Below are positions 7,764 through 16,041 of a DNA stretch of 64,000 nucleotides, piece after piece; within the stretch, counting starts at the first letter, position 1; every line of letters begins with the position of its first letter. The position numbers and the translations under genes are program-made. The stretch is from positions 1 to 64,000 of the forward strand of contig NZ_JAPZSP010000021.1 of the NCBI RefSeq assembly GCF_027531705.1, written 5' to 3'. A model generated the notes under the pieces. It did no database searches, was not told the origin of the DNA, and was given only the letters and a program-made list of their open reading frames with translations. The stretch comes from Flavobacterium sp. GTDB lineage: Bacteria > Bacteroidota > Bacteroidia > Flavobacteriales > Flavobacteriaceae.

Positions 7764-8870
7764 ATGAAAGCAACCAAACTACTTCTTTTTTGCATTATTA
7801 TCATAAATTCATTCAGTTCGTGCTACCAAGATACTGGCGATTTTTTTAGAAATGATAGCATATCAATATTTGCAGACATTGCAAAAAGAAAACCTAATGA
7901 AATTATTATATTAACAATTACAACTGATGCAGGAACAGATGTTACAAAAGATGCAGATATTTATATTAGAGAAAAAAACACAACTAATGAACAAAAATTA
8001 GCAGATGATGTAACCACAATTACATCTGCAACCGAAATAACATATATAGTTTATGCCAAATATAAATTATATAAAAATAGTGAAAGCTTTAGAGAATATA
8101 AAAGTGAAGAAATAGAGATAAAATTTGATGAAAATGCTCAAAGTTTTGCAAAACGAGTGCTAATAGAAGATTACACTGGTGCTTGGTGTGTAAACTGTCC
8201 AACAGTTAGTTACGCAATTGATTTATTAAAAAATAGTGGTGTACGAGCTGTTCCTGTAGCGATACATCGTGGAGCAAATTCAGCAAGTTATGATCCCTAT
8301 CATTTTGCAGGTGCAGATCCTTTAGAAGAATTAGTTGGTGTTGCGAATCAATATCCAACGGCAAAACTTAACAGATTAACAAACTGGAATTACCCACAAC
8401 ACACTGCTACAAATCAAAACAAAGCAAAACAATTAACAGAAGGCGAATTAGCAGAAATTGGTCTTGCTATGAACTCAACAATAGTTGGAAACAATATAAA
8501 TTTAGATGTTAAAGTAAAGTTTTTTAATGATTATAGCAATCTTAAATTAGTTGTGTACGCATTAGAAAACAATTTGATTTATCCGCAAAAAAACAGCACA
8601 TCTTTTTATGGAGGTTTATCAGTTATTACAGATTTTAAACATGACCACGTAGTAAGAGCAACATTTACAGATATATTAGGTGATGCAATTCCTTCAAGTG
8701 AAACATCCTATGGAAAAACATATTCAAGAAACTTCTCAGTAGCTGTTCCTTCTAACATTTCAAATACAGCAAACATGGAGTTTGTAGCTTTTGTAATAGG
8801 TAGCGATAATAAATCCATCAATGTAAGAAGTGCTGCTATTGGTGTTAATCAAGAGTTTGAAGAAAATTAA
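7764..8870 (+). CDS. Omp28-like lipoprotein with thioredoxin-like fold
   Basis: The ATG at 7764 is chosen because it opens on a lipoprotein signal (MKATKLLLFCIIIINSFSSC) with Cys 20 as the lipidated residue; 368 residues in all. After a beta-rich N-terminal domain, the segment RVLIEDYTGAWCVNCPTVSYAI (about residues 136-157) is the Omp28-family motif with a C-x2-C centre, and PVAIHRGANSASYDPYHFAG continues the thioredoxin-like part. The founding member is an outer membrane protein of Porphyromonas gingivalis. It is divergent from the TlpA-DUF6029 pair with about 106 bp between start codons. Thiol chemistry in the envelope is inferred. Confidence 0.8.
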   Translation: MKATKLLLFCIIIINSFSSCYQDTGDFFRNDSISIFADIAKRKPNEIIILTITTDAGTDVTKDADIYIREKNTTNEQKLADDVTTITSATEITYIVYAKYKLYKNSESFREYKSEEIEIKFDENAQSFAKRVLIEDYTGAWCVNCPTVSYAIDLLKNSGVRAVPVAIHRGANSASYDPYHFAGADPLEELVGVANQYPTAKLNRLTNWNYPQHTATNQNKAKQLTEGELAEIGLAMNSTIVGNNINLDVKVKFFNDYSNLKLVVYALENNLIYPQKNSTSFYGGLSVITDFKHDHVVRATFTDILGDAIPSSETSYGKTYSRNFSVAVPSNISNTANMEFVAFVIGSDNKSINVRSAAIGVNQEFEEN

Positions 8871-8894
8871 TTTGATTTAAAAGTAATATTATTT

Positions 8895-8921
8895 AAGGTC
8901 GCTTTTTGGCGGCCTTTTTTG
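8895..8921 (+). terminator. Hairpin terminator after the Omp28-like gene
   Basis: AAGGTCGC at 8895-8902 pairs with GCGGCCTT at 8909-8916 (one T-G pair, 6-base loop) and is followed by a T run. Confidence 0.7.
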
Positions 8922-8929
8922 TAAATTTG
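8922..8929 (+). promoter_or_regulatory. Minus-7 box for the small membrane protein gene
   Basis: TAAATTTG is a full match to TAnnTTTG and lies 22 bp before the start codon at 8952. No minus-33 TTTG at the usual distance is visible; the region is occupied by the preceding terminator. Confidence 0.5.
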
Positions 8930-8951
8930 TTTGTTCTTAAAAAGAAATAAT

Positions 8952-9128
8952 ATGTCACTTAATTTGCTTATAAAACTTCAAGTAAGCGTTGAAGAAAAAA
9001 TAAAAACTGCTCCTGATAATGCTTATATAATAGGTGTTTGGATAGGGAATATCTTGCCATTTGTCATTTTAGTTGGTTTAGCCTATTGGATGTTTTCTAA
9101 AGCAAAAAATAGAAAACTCGATGAGTAA
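8952..9128 (+). CDS. Small single-span membrane protein
   Basis: 58 residues from the ATG at 8952; a longer in-frame start 21 bp upstream would overlap the promoter box. The first half is polar (SLNLLIKLQVSVEEKIKTAPDNA), residues about 25-48 form one strong transmembrane helix (YIIGVWIGNILPFVILVGLAYWMF), and the tail is basic (SKAKNRKLDE). I do not recognise a family. It has its own minus-7 box and a terminator upstream, and is 35 bp ahead of queD, which also has its own box. It is probably a real small protein of unknown role. Confidence 0.6.
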   Translation: MSLNLLIKLQVSVEEKIKTAPDNAYIIGVWIGNILPFVILVGLAYWMFSKAKNRKLDE

Positions 9129-9137
9129 TTTATTTAC

Positions 9138-9145
9138 TAAATTTG
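9138..9145 (+). promoter_or_regulatory. Minus-7 box for queD
   Basis: TAAATTTG matches TAnnTTTG exactly and is 18 bp before the queD start codon, a normal distance for a short leader. A minus-33 element is not obvious. Confidence 0.5.
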
Positions 9146-9163
9146 TAACCTAAAATTAATACA

Positions 9164-9616
9164 ATGAGTAAAATCAGAATTACCAAACAATTTTCTTTTG
9201 AAACCGGTCATGCTTTATATGGCTATGATGGAAAATGTAAAAATGTTCATGGACATAGTTATAAGCTTTCTGTAACAGTTATAGGAACTCCTATAACAGA
9301 TAATACAAACGTGAAATACGGAATGGTAATTGACTTTACAGATTTAAAAAAAATAGTTCGAGAAGAAATAGTTGATTTGTTTGACCATGCAACAGTTTTT
9401 AACAAAAACACACCTCATATTGAATTGGCAAATGAATTAAAAAATCGTGGACATCATGTCATTTTAGTTGAATATCAGCCTACAAGTGAAAATATGGTAG
9501 TTGATTTTGCTAAAAAAATAAAAGACAGATTGCCTAACGATATCGAACTACATTCACTTAAACTGCAAGAAACTGAAAGCTCATTTGCCGAATGGTACGC
9601 TTCCGATAATTTGTAA
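9164..9616 (+). CDS. queD: 6-carboxytetrahydropterin synthase family (QueD/PTPS)
   Basis: A 150-residue member of the 6-pyruvoyl tetrahydropterin synthase fold. In queuosine synthesis QueD turns dihydroneopterin triphosphate into 6-carboxytetrahydropterin. The zinc ligands are visible: His16 in FETGHAL and His29/His31 in CKNVHGHSY, with the catalytic Cys25 in the same motif. MVIDFTDLK, the FDHATVFN motif and the C-terminal LQETESSFAEWY are family hallmarks. No other queuosine gene is adjacent. A tetrahydropterin role instead of queuosine cannot be excluded from sequence alone. The next gene, lpxH, starts 11 bp downstream and is likely in the same transcript. Confidence 0.88.
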   Translation: MSKIRITKQFSFETGHALYGYDGKCKNVHGHSYKLSVTVIGTPITDNTNVKYGMVIDFTDLKKIVREEIVDLFDHATVFNKNTPHIELANELKNRGHHVILVEYQPTSENMVVDFAKKIKDRLPNDIELHSLKLQETESSFAEWYASDNL

Positions 9617-9627
9617 ATTGCTTCTAA

Positions 9628-10377
9628 ATGCTAAACAAAAAAATCTATTTTGCATCCGACCAACATTTTGGCGCTCCAACTCCTGAAGCAAGTTTTCCGC
9701 GTGAGCAAAAGTTTGTAGCTTGGTTAGATGAAGTAAAGCAAGATGCAGAAGCCATTTTTTTATTAGGAGATTTATTCGATTTTTGGTTCGAATACAAAAC
9801 TGTTGTTCCAAAAGGATTTGTTCGTGTTTTAGGCAAATTAGCTGAAATAAGAGATAGTGGCATTCCAATCTATTTTTTTGTTGGAAATCACGATTTGTGG
9901 ATGAATGATTATTTCGAAAAGGAATTAAATATTCCAGTTTATCACGATAATAAAGAATTTACATTCAATAACAAATCATTTCTAATCGGTCATGGTGATG
10001 GAAAAGGCCCAGGAGACAAAGGATACAAACGAATGAAAAAAGTATTTGTACACCCGTTTTCAAAATGGCTTTACAGATGGCTACATCCTGATATTGGAAT
10101 GAAATTAGCACAATATCTTTCAGTCAAAAACAAGTTGATTTCTGGTGTCGAAGATGTAAAATTTCTAGGTCAAAACAACGAGTGGTTAATTTTATATTCC
10201 AAAAAGAAACTAGAAACAAAACACTATAATTACCTAGTTTTTGGCCATCGCCACTTGCCAATGATTTTGAATGTTGGTGAAAACTCTGAGTATGTGAATC
10301 TAGGTGATTGGATAGGCTATTTTACTTACGGCGTTTTTGATGGTGAAAATTTTGAATTGAAAAAATTTGAAAATTAG
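9628..10377 (+). CDS. lpxH: UDP-2,3-diacylglucosamine diphosphatase
   Basis: Hydrolyses UDP-2,3-diacylglucosamine to lipid X and UMP in lipid A synthesis, at the inner face of the cytoplasmic membrane. The 249-residue protein has the metallophosphatase motifs in order: D11-x-H13, GDLFDFWFEY (residues 47-56), GNHD (86-89), IGHGDGKGPGDKGYK (120-134) and a final GHRHLP. The GDLFDFWFEY and HGDGKGPGDKGY forms are those of the LpxH family in Bacteroidota. It follows queD by 11 bp and its last 4 bp overlap the convergent MFS gene. Confidence 0.92.
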   Translation: MLNKKIYFASDQHFGAPTPEASFPREQKFVAWLDEVKQDAEAIFLLGDLFDFWFEYKTVVPKGFVRVLGKLAEIRDSGIPIYFFVGNHDLWMNDYFEKELNIPVYHDNKEFTFNNKSFLIGHGDGKGPGDKGYKRMKKVFVHPFSKWLYRWLHPDIGMKLAQYLSVKNKLISGVEDVKFLGQNNEWLILYSKKKLETKHYNYLVFGHRHLPMILNVGENSEYVNLGDWIGYFTYGVFDGENFELKKFEN

Positions 10378-11642
10378 TCACCATTTTCAAGTGCATCAAC
10401 ATCCTTTTTTAAATCTAATTTTCTAAAAGAAGGCAATAAAAGTGCTGTTGTTATAACAGTGACTAATGTTAAAGTACCTCCAAAAACTACAGCGGTTACA
10501 GTTCCCATTAATTTTGCGGTTATACCACTTTCAAATGCTCCTAACTCGTTTGAAGATCCAACAAAAATTGAATTTACTGATGCTACTCTGCCTCGCATAT
10601 GATCTGGTGTATGCAATTGTAAAATAGTATTTCTTATTACAACAGAAACGCCATCAGCAATACCACTTAAAAATAGAGCAAAAACAGAAACCCAGAATAG
10701 TTTAGACAACCCAAAAACGATAATGCATAATCCAAAAATAAAAATGGCGGTTAGTAATTTTATACCAGCCTTTTTGTTCAGAGAAATGTAGGCTGAAAAA
10801 ACCATTGTAATTACAGCGCCAACTGCTGGAGCAGCTCTTAAAACACCAAACCCTTCTGAACCAACCTTTAAGATGTCTTGAGCAAAAATAGGTAACAATG
10901 CCATCGCGCCACCAAATAAGACAGCAAACATATCCAGAGAAATAGCACCTAAAATTGTTTTGTTTTTAAAAACAAATTTCACGCCTTCTTTTAAACTATC
11001 AAAAACAGGTTCGCCAATTTTTGGATTTAGTATTGGTTTTTCACTGATCTGTGAAAGTGAAATTATAGCAATTATCGAAAACAAAAAAACCAAACACATC
11101 GACCAATGTACTCCAATTATTCCTATCGAAAAACCAGCTATTGCAGGTCCAAACATAGAACCCATTTGCCAAACTGAACTACTCCAAGTTGAGGCGTTTG
11201 GATAAATCTTTTTAGGAACAATTAATGATAACAACGAAAAAATGGTTGGACCAATAAAGGAACGTACAATGCCACCAAGAAATACTAAAACATAAACTGT
11301 GTATAAGATTGTTGAAAGACCAATTTTCGATTTTATGAATGGTAAAGTCACTAAAAAAAGTCCTAAACTGACTATGCTAAATCCGATTATGCATTTCAAT
11401 AACAAGCCTTTTTTCTCTTTTTGATCCACTATATGACCAGCAAATAATGCCATAGAAATGGCGGGAATAATCTCCATTAAACCAATAATCCCTAGTGATA
11501 ATGGGTTTTTGGTTAAGCTGTAAACTTCCCATTCTATAATTACAAATTGCATTGACCAAGCAAAAACCATTGCAAATCGCATGAATAAAAAAATATTGAA
11601 TTCTCTGAAGCGCAACGCTGCATATGGATCGTTCTTTTTCAT
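10374..11642 (-). CDS. MFS transporter, EntS-like (MFS_3) exporter
   Basis: A 422-residue protein with about twelve hydrophobic segments. The N-terminal FREFNIFLFMRFAMVFAWSMQFVIIEWEVYSLTKNPLSLG and the loop GHIVDQKEKKGLLL (A motif between helices 2 and 3) fit the MFS_3 group, which contains the enterobactin exporter EntS and several macrolide exporters. A second conserved loop, HTPDHMRGRVASVNSIFVG, lies after helix 10. Substrate is not predictable here. It starts 5 bp after the recJ stop and must be co-transcribed with recJ; it overlaps lpxH by 4 bp at its 3' end. Confidence 0.85.
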   Translation of the reverse strand: MKKNDPYAALRFREFNIFLFMRFAMVFAWSMQFVIIEWEVYSLTKNPLSLGIIGLMEIIPAISMALFAGHIVDQKEKKGLLLKCIIGFSIVSLGLFLVTLPFIKSKIGLSTILYTVYVLVFLGGIVRSFIGPTIFSLLSLIVPKKIYPNASTWSSSVWQMGSMFGPAIAGFSIGIIGVHWSMCLVFLFSIIAIISLSQISEKPILNPKIGEPVFDSLKEGVKFVFKNKTILGAISLDMFAVLFGGAMALLPIFAQDILKVGSEGFGVLRAAPAVGAVITMVFSAYISLNKKAGIKLLTAIFIFGLCIIVFGLSKLFWVSVFALFLSGIADGVSVVIRNTILQLHTPDHMRGRVASVNSIFVGSSNELGAFESGITAKLMGTVTAVVFGGTLTLVTVITTALLLPSFRKLDLKKDVDALENGD

Positions 11643-11647
11643 AATCT

Positions 11648-13339
11648 TTATTCTTTCAAATCTTTCATTCGTAATTGGACTGTTACGGTGCCATTATATT
11701 CATTTTCATCAATGCAATAAACGGCTTCAAATGGTTTTTGATTTTTAGTTAGTTCAATTTTGTTTCCTAATCCAAAACCGATTGCACCAAAACCTTCTGA
11801 ATTATTTTGTTTTACAAAAAGTTTCAAATGTTCATCATTTTGCCCTAGTGGTTTGGCGTAGCCAGTATCTTTTATGTTTTTGGTCATAAAAACTGGCGTC
11901 ATATTTTGTGGACCAAAAGGTTCAAATTGACTCAATAATCGAATTAACTTCGGATTTATATCTGAAAAATTAATTTCGGCATCCACTGAAATTTCTGGAA
12001 TTAGCAAATCGGGATGAATGGTTTCTTGTACCGTTTTTTCAAATGCTTCTTTGAAAGCTAAATAGTTTTCTTCTTTCAAAGTCATTCCTGCTGCATACAT
12101 GTGTCCGCCAAATTGTTCCAAATGTTCTGCACAAGCTTCTAAAGCATTGTAAACATCAAAATCTTTTACCGAACGAGCGGAAGCTGCCAATTTATCGCCA
12201 CTTTTGGTAAAAACAATTGTCGGACGATAATGAGTTTCTATCAATCTTGATGCTACAATTCCGATTACGCCTTTGTGCCAATCTTCTTGGTAAACAACGG
12301 TTGTAAATTTTTCTTTTTCGCCGTTAGTTTCAATTTGTGAAAGCGCTTCAACTGTTATTTTTTTATCTAAATCCTTTCTATCGGAATTATGTTGTTCAAT
12401 TTCGGAAGCAAAAATTTCGGCTTGTTCTAAATCATATTCGGTCAAAAGTGCAACAGCTTCATTTCCGTGTTTTATTCTTCCGGCTGCATTGATTCTTGGT
12501 GCGATTATAAAAACAACATCAGTTATTGTCAAGATTTTTTTCTTCACATTTTGAACCAAAGCTTTTATGCCTGGTCGCGGATCGGAATTTATCACTTCCA
12601 AACCAAATTTTGCCAAAACTCGATTTTCACCTGTAATTGGAACAATATCAGCTGCAATGGCTGTGGCAACCAAATCTAAATAGGGAATTAAATCTTCAAT
12701 AGTTTGGTTTCTGTTTTGTGCTAATGCTTGAATGAGTTTAAAGCCAACACCACAACCGCAAAGTTCATCATAAGGATAAGAACAATCTTCACGTTTTGGG
12801 TCTAAAACCGCAACAGCATTAGGCAATTCGTCGCCTGGTCGGTGATGGTCGCAAATAATGAAATCAATATTTTTTGCATTGGCATAAGCAATATGATCAA
12901 TAGATTTTATGCCGCAATCTAGCGCAATTATTAACGAAATTCCGTTGTCATCGGCGTAATCAATTCCTTTGTACGATATGCCGTAACCTTCGTCGTAACG
13001 GTCTGGAATATAAGTCGCAATATTAGGATAATAACTTTTTAGATAAGAAGAAACTAGCGAAACGGCTGTTGTTCCATCTACATCATAATCGCCAAAAATC
13101 AGAATATTTTCTTCATTTTCAATAGCTTTTTCAATACGAGAAACCGCTTTGTCCATATCTTTCATAAGATACGGATTGTGCAAATCGTCTAAAGTCGGTC
13201 TGAAAAATGTTTTGGCTTGGTCGTAGGTTTCAACACCACGTTGAATTAGTAATGTAGCAATGATTTCGTCTACTTGAAGTTCATTTTGTAGTTTTTGAAC
13301 TTTCTCTTTTTCTGGCTTCGATTTTAATGTCCAACGCAT
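11648..13339 (-). CDS. recJ: Single-stranded-DNA-specific exonuclease RecJ
   Basis: A 5'-3' exonuclease on single-stranded DNA acting in recombination, mismatch and base excision repair. The 563-residue length is standard. The DHH-phosphoesterase motifs are present: ILIFGDYDVDGTTAVSL (motif I), LIIALDCGIKS (II), IICDHHRPG (III, the DHH) and later PRINAAGRIKHG; DHHA1 motif GGHMYAAGMTL follows at about residues 407-418. The C-terminal OB-fold region is present. It has its own promoter (13395-13424) and shares its transcript with the MFS gene. Confidence 0.96.
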   Translation of the reverse strand: MRWTLKSKPEKEKVQKLQNELQVDEIIATLLIQRGVETYDQAKTFFRPTLDDLHNPYLMKDMDKAVSRIEKAIENEENILIFGDYDVDGTTAVSLVSSYLKSYYPNIATYIPDRYDEGYGISYKGIDYADDNGISLIIALDCGIKSIDHIAYANAKNIDFIICDHHRPGDELPNAVAVLDPKREDCSYPYDELCGCGVGFKLIQALAQNRNQTIEDLIPYLDLVATAIAADIVPITGENRVLAKFGLEVINSDPRPGIKALVQNVKKKILTITDVVFIIAPRINAAGRIKHGNEAVALLTEYDLEQAEIFASEIEQHNSDRKDLDKKITVEALSQIETNGEKEKFTTVVYQEDWHKGVIGIVASRLIETHYRPTIVFTKSGDKLAASARSVKDFDVYNALEACAEHLEQFGGHMYAAGMTLKEENYLAFKEAFEKTVQETIHPDLLIPEISVDAEINFSDINPKLIRLLSQFEPFGPQNMTPVFMTKNIKDTGYAKPLGQNDEHLKLFVKQNNSEGFGAIGFGLGNKIELTKNQKPFEAVYCIDENEYNGTVTVQLRMKDLKE

Positions 13340-13394
13340 AAGAATATTAGATATTAATTTTTAAAAAATTTGATTTTGGCGTGTAATTGTTTGA

Positions 13395-13424
13395 CAAATG
13401 TATAAAAATTCATTTGAAAGTCAA
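13395..13424 (-). promoter_or_regulatory. Promoter for recJ
   Basis: On the minus strand TTG (complement of 13422-13424) is followed after 19 bp by TACATTTG (complement of 13395-13402), a good TTTG-N19-TAnnTTTG match. It leaves a leader of about 50 nt. It shows that recJ does not depend on transcription through the OLD-like gene upstream. Confidence 0.65.
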
Positions 13425-13444
13425 GTTGTTGAATTAAAAAACTA

Positions 13445-15355
13445 TTATTTTGGTTTTATGAAGTTATATAGATTAACAACAATATCATCAAGTTGTTTAT
13501 TCTCAAAAATTAAGTCTTCATATGTGTAATTTCCATTAACAACTAAGTCACATAGTTGATGTTTGTATTGAGTTGATAATGTTTCACCTGTTGATGATTT
13601 TATTTTTTTTGTACAATTTATATTGTTGTCTTTAAGTAATTGTAAAATGAATTCACCTAAACCAATTTTTACATATTCAGCTCTTTTAAATGTTAAATGT
13701 TCAATTTTTTCAATTTCAGACGCATTGACCAAAGTTTTTATAAAATCAATTAATATTTTAAATGGTAAAAGGTTCTCAATTTCTTTGTAAATTGTGTTTT
13801 GATATTTGAATGTATTGTTATTACTTAATTCTTCTAACTCTTTTCTTCTTTTTCCTTTTTTTGATCTATTATCTACGTTATCATTATCTGCTAATAAGTA
13901 AATTTTGTTTGAAATTGAGAATGAATATATTTTATCTTTTACTAATTCAAGAGAATTACTATCAAAATCTTCTTCAAAAAGATAATGTGCAATTAAGTTA
14001 CCACCATATTCTAGAAAAGCAAAATCAATGTTCTCTCTTAAATGTTTTGATTTATTTTTACAATATAATTTTAAAAACGTAGAAATATATTTTCTATCAG
14101 TTGGTCCTTCAACCCAAATAGAGGAGTTTGCTAGGAAAACGGATGAATTATTAACTCCTAATAAGTCTAAGGTTTCTTTGCTGTGACGAGTTTCTTTAAT
14201 AGAAAAAATTTCATTATTAATTTTTTCAAATTGTAAAATTGAAATTTCTTTAGAATCTATTGATAAATCAAGAAAATGATTTGAATGAGTTGTAAAAAAG
14301 TATTTTAAATTTTTTGCTCTTAAATATTCATCGTTAATAAGAGTTTCAATAAATAGTTTTTGTAAACCAGGATGCAAATGAGTTTCTGGTTCTTCAATTA
14401 AAATCCATGTATTTTCATCAGAAGTATAAATTGGAAATAATAATAATATAATCTGTTGAATTCCATCTCCAATATCTTGTATTTTTCTTTCGTCACCATT
14501 AACAAAAAACACAAGTTGCTTTTGTTCTAAATCCGCTATAATTTCAACTGTTTGATTATTGAAGAAATTTCTTTCTAAAAATTTTTCAAATTTTTCAAAA
14601 CCTTTCCTTTTGTCCTTTAATGAATTTCTAACTTTTAATACTTCCGTATATAAATTTTGACCGGTATAGATTTTTTCTTTATCAAGGTCATATAACTTTT
14701 TTATTGTTCTTTCAAATACTGTTTCATCATAAATTTCACTTTTAATACTACTTCTCAAAGTTGAAATGTAGAAACAATCTTTAACGGAGTTAACTTTAAA
14801 ATAGTCAACTTTCTTTTTTGCTTCTAATATTTTTTCAACGATAGTTAAAGTGTTTTTGATTTCAGTTCTATTAATATGTCTAGAATTTCTTAATTCCTCA
14901 TGAAGTTTACTAAAACCATTTAAAGAATCATTAAAAAGGGATTCATTTAAAAATAAATTTTCAACAGTTAATTCATTTCTAGATACTCGATTCCGAAAAG
15001 TTTCAATTTGATTATGAAATAAACTTATATCAGAAATTAATCTATTATTAATACAGAAGCCATAATCTCTATACCAATCAAGGGTTTTAATCTCATCGAA
15101 ATACTTGTCAATTTTTGAATTGTTTTCAAGTAATTGTATATTATTTGGACCTTTGTTGATTTTCAAAAGACTTCTCAAAAATCTACTTTTTCCAGAATTA
15201 TTTGAACCAACTAAAAAATTAATAAGTTCAATTTTTAAAAAGAAGTTTCCATTTTTAGTTTCAATATTAACATCATTTTCAGATAAATTTAAATGATATT
15301 TAGATTCTATTAACTCTTTGGGTAAATTTCCATTATTTGAAAAATGTAAATACAT
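13445..15355 (-). CDS. OLD-family ATPase/TOPRIM nuclease, probable defence protein
   Basis: A 636-residue protein. The N-terminal ATPase has Walker A GSNNSGKS (residues 50-57), a signature-like IQDIGDGIQQIILLL (292-306), Walker B with ILIEEPETHLHPG (318-330) and an H-loop TTHSNHF (355-361), with a coiled-coil insert between. The C-terminal part has a TOPRIM: Glu416 in WVEGPTD and D490-x-D492 in YLLADNDNVDN. This is the layout of OLD nucleases such as P2 Old and GajA of Gabija. No helicase partner (GajB) is adjacent, so a stand-alone OLD (class 1-like) is more likely. It starts 8 bp after the rsmI stop and is probably transcribed with it. Anti-phage function is inferred. Confidence 0.8.
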   Translation of the reverse strand: MYLHFSNNGNLPKELIESKYHLNLSENDVNIETKNGNFFLKIELINFLVGSNNSGKSRFLRSLLKINKGPNNIQLLENNSKIDKYFDEIKTLDWYRDYGFCINNRLISDISLFHNQIETFRNRVSRNELTVENLFLNESLFNDSLNGFSKLHEELRNSRHINRTEIKNTLTIVEKILEAKKKVDYFKVNSVKDCFYISTLRSSIKSEIYDETVFERTIKKLYDLDKEKIYTGQNLYTEVLKVRNSLKDKRKGFEKFEKFLERNFFNNQTVEIIADLEQKQLVFFVNGDERKIQDIGDGIQQIILLLFPIYTSDENTWILIEEPETHLHPGLQKLFIETLINDEYLRAKNLKYFFTTHSNHFLDLSIDSKEISILQFEKINNEIFSIKETRHSKETLDLLGVNNSSVFLANSSIWVEGPTDRKYISTFLKLYCKNKSKHLRENIDFAFLEYGGNLIAHYLFEEDFDSNSLELVKDKIYSFSISNKIYLLADNDNVDNRSKKGKRRKELEELSNNNTFKYQNTIYKEIENLLPFKILIDFIKTLVNASEIEKIEHLTFKRAEYVKIGLGEFILQLLKDNNINCTKKIKSSTGETLSTQYKHQLCDLVVNGNYTYEDLIFENKQLDDIVVNLYNFIKPK

Positions 15356-15363
15356 AAATATAT

Positions 15364-16041
15364 TTATTTTAAAGATTTCCCGCCAACAACAGCGACAATT
15401 TCACCTTTTGGTGCTTTGGCTTCAAAGTGTTTTAATACTTCTTCGGCTGTTCCGCGAATGGTTTCTTCATGTAGTTTTGATAATTCTCTTGAAATTGAAA
15501 CTGGGCGTTCGGCTCCAAAATAGTGCACAAATTCGGCTAAAGTTTTTACCAATTTATGCGGAGAAACATAGAAAATCATGGTTCTTGTTTCTTCTGCTAA
15601 AGCTAAATATCTTGTTTGTCTTCCTTTTTTTTCTGGTAAAAAGCCTTCAAATATAAATCTATCGTTGGGTAAACCACTATTTACTAATGCTGGTACAAAA
15701 GCGGTTGCGCCTGGCAAACAATCAACTTCAATATTATTTTCAACGCAAGCGCGTGTCAATAAAAATCCTGGATCGGAAATGGCTGGTGTTCCGGCATCGG
15801 AAATCAAGGCAATGGTTTCGCCACTTTTAAGACGAGCAATCAAATTTTCAACGGTTTTGTGTTCGTTGTGCATGTGATGGCTGTGCATGTGTGTAGAAAT
15901 CTCGAAATGTTTTAGCAATTTTCCGCTTGTTCGCGTGTCTTCTGCCAAAATCAAATCGGCTTCTTTGAGCACTTTTATAGCTCTAAAAGTCATATCTTCA
16001 AGATTGCCAATTGGCGTGGGAACGATGTATAATTTTCCCAT
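15364..16041 (-). CDS. rsmI: 16S rRNA (cytidine-1402-2'-O)-methyltransferase
   Basis: Methylates the ribose of C1402 in the decoding centre of 16S rRNA, using S-adenosylmethionine. The 225 residues begin with GKLYIVPTPIGNLEDMTFRAI and continue with LILAEDTRTSGKLL, ALISDAGTPAISDPGF (about residues 78-93) and CLPGATAFVPALVNSGLP, all typical of the tetrapyrrole-methylase fold of RsmI. The C-terminal ISRELSKLHEETIRGTAEEVLKHF also matches. It starts right after the stop of the acidic protein upstream with no gap, so both are one operon. Confidence 0.95.
   Translation of the reverse strand: MGKLYIVPTPIGNLEDMTFRAIKVLKEADLILAEDTRTSGKLLKHFEISTHMHSHHMHNEHKTVENLIARLKSGETIALISDAGTPAISDPGFLLTRACVENNIEVDCLPGATAFVPALVNSGLPNDRFIFEGFLPEKKGRQTRYLALAEETRTMIFYVSPHKLVKTLAEFVHYFGAERPVSISRELSKLHEETIRGTAEEVLKHFEAKAPKGEIVAVVGGKSLK

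Noticed and set aside
13810..14082. Plus-strand frame inside the OLD-like gene
   Set aside because: Low-complexity Leu/Phe/Tyr translation caused by the AT-rich antisense of the real gene.
13445..15355. Complete Gabija system (GajA plus GajB)
   Set aside because: The OLD-type protein fits GajA in layout, but no UvrD-like helicase gene is adjacent on either side.
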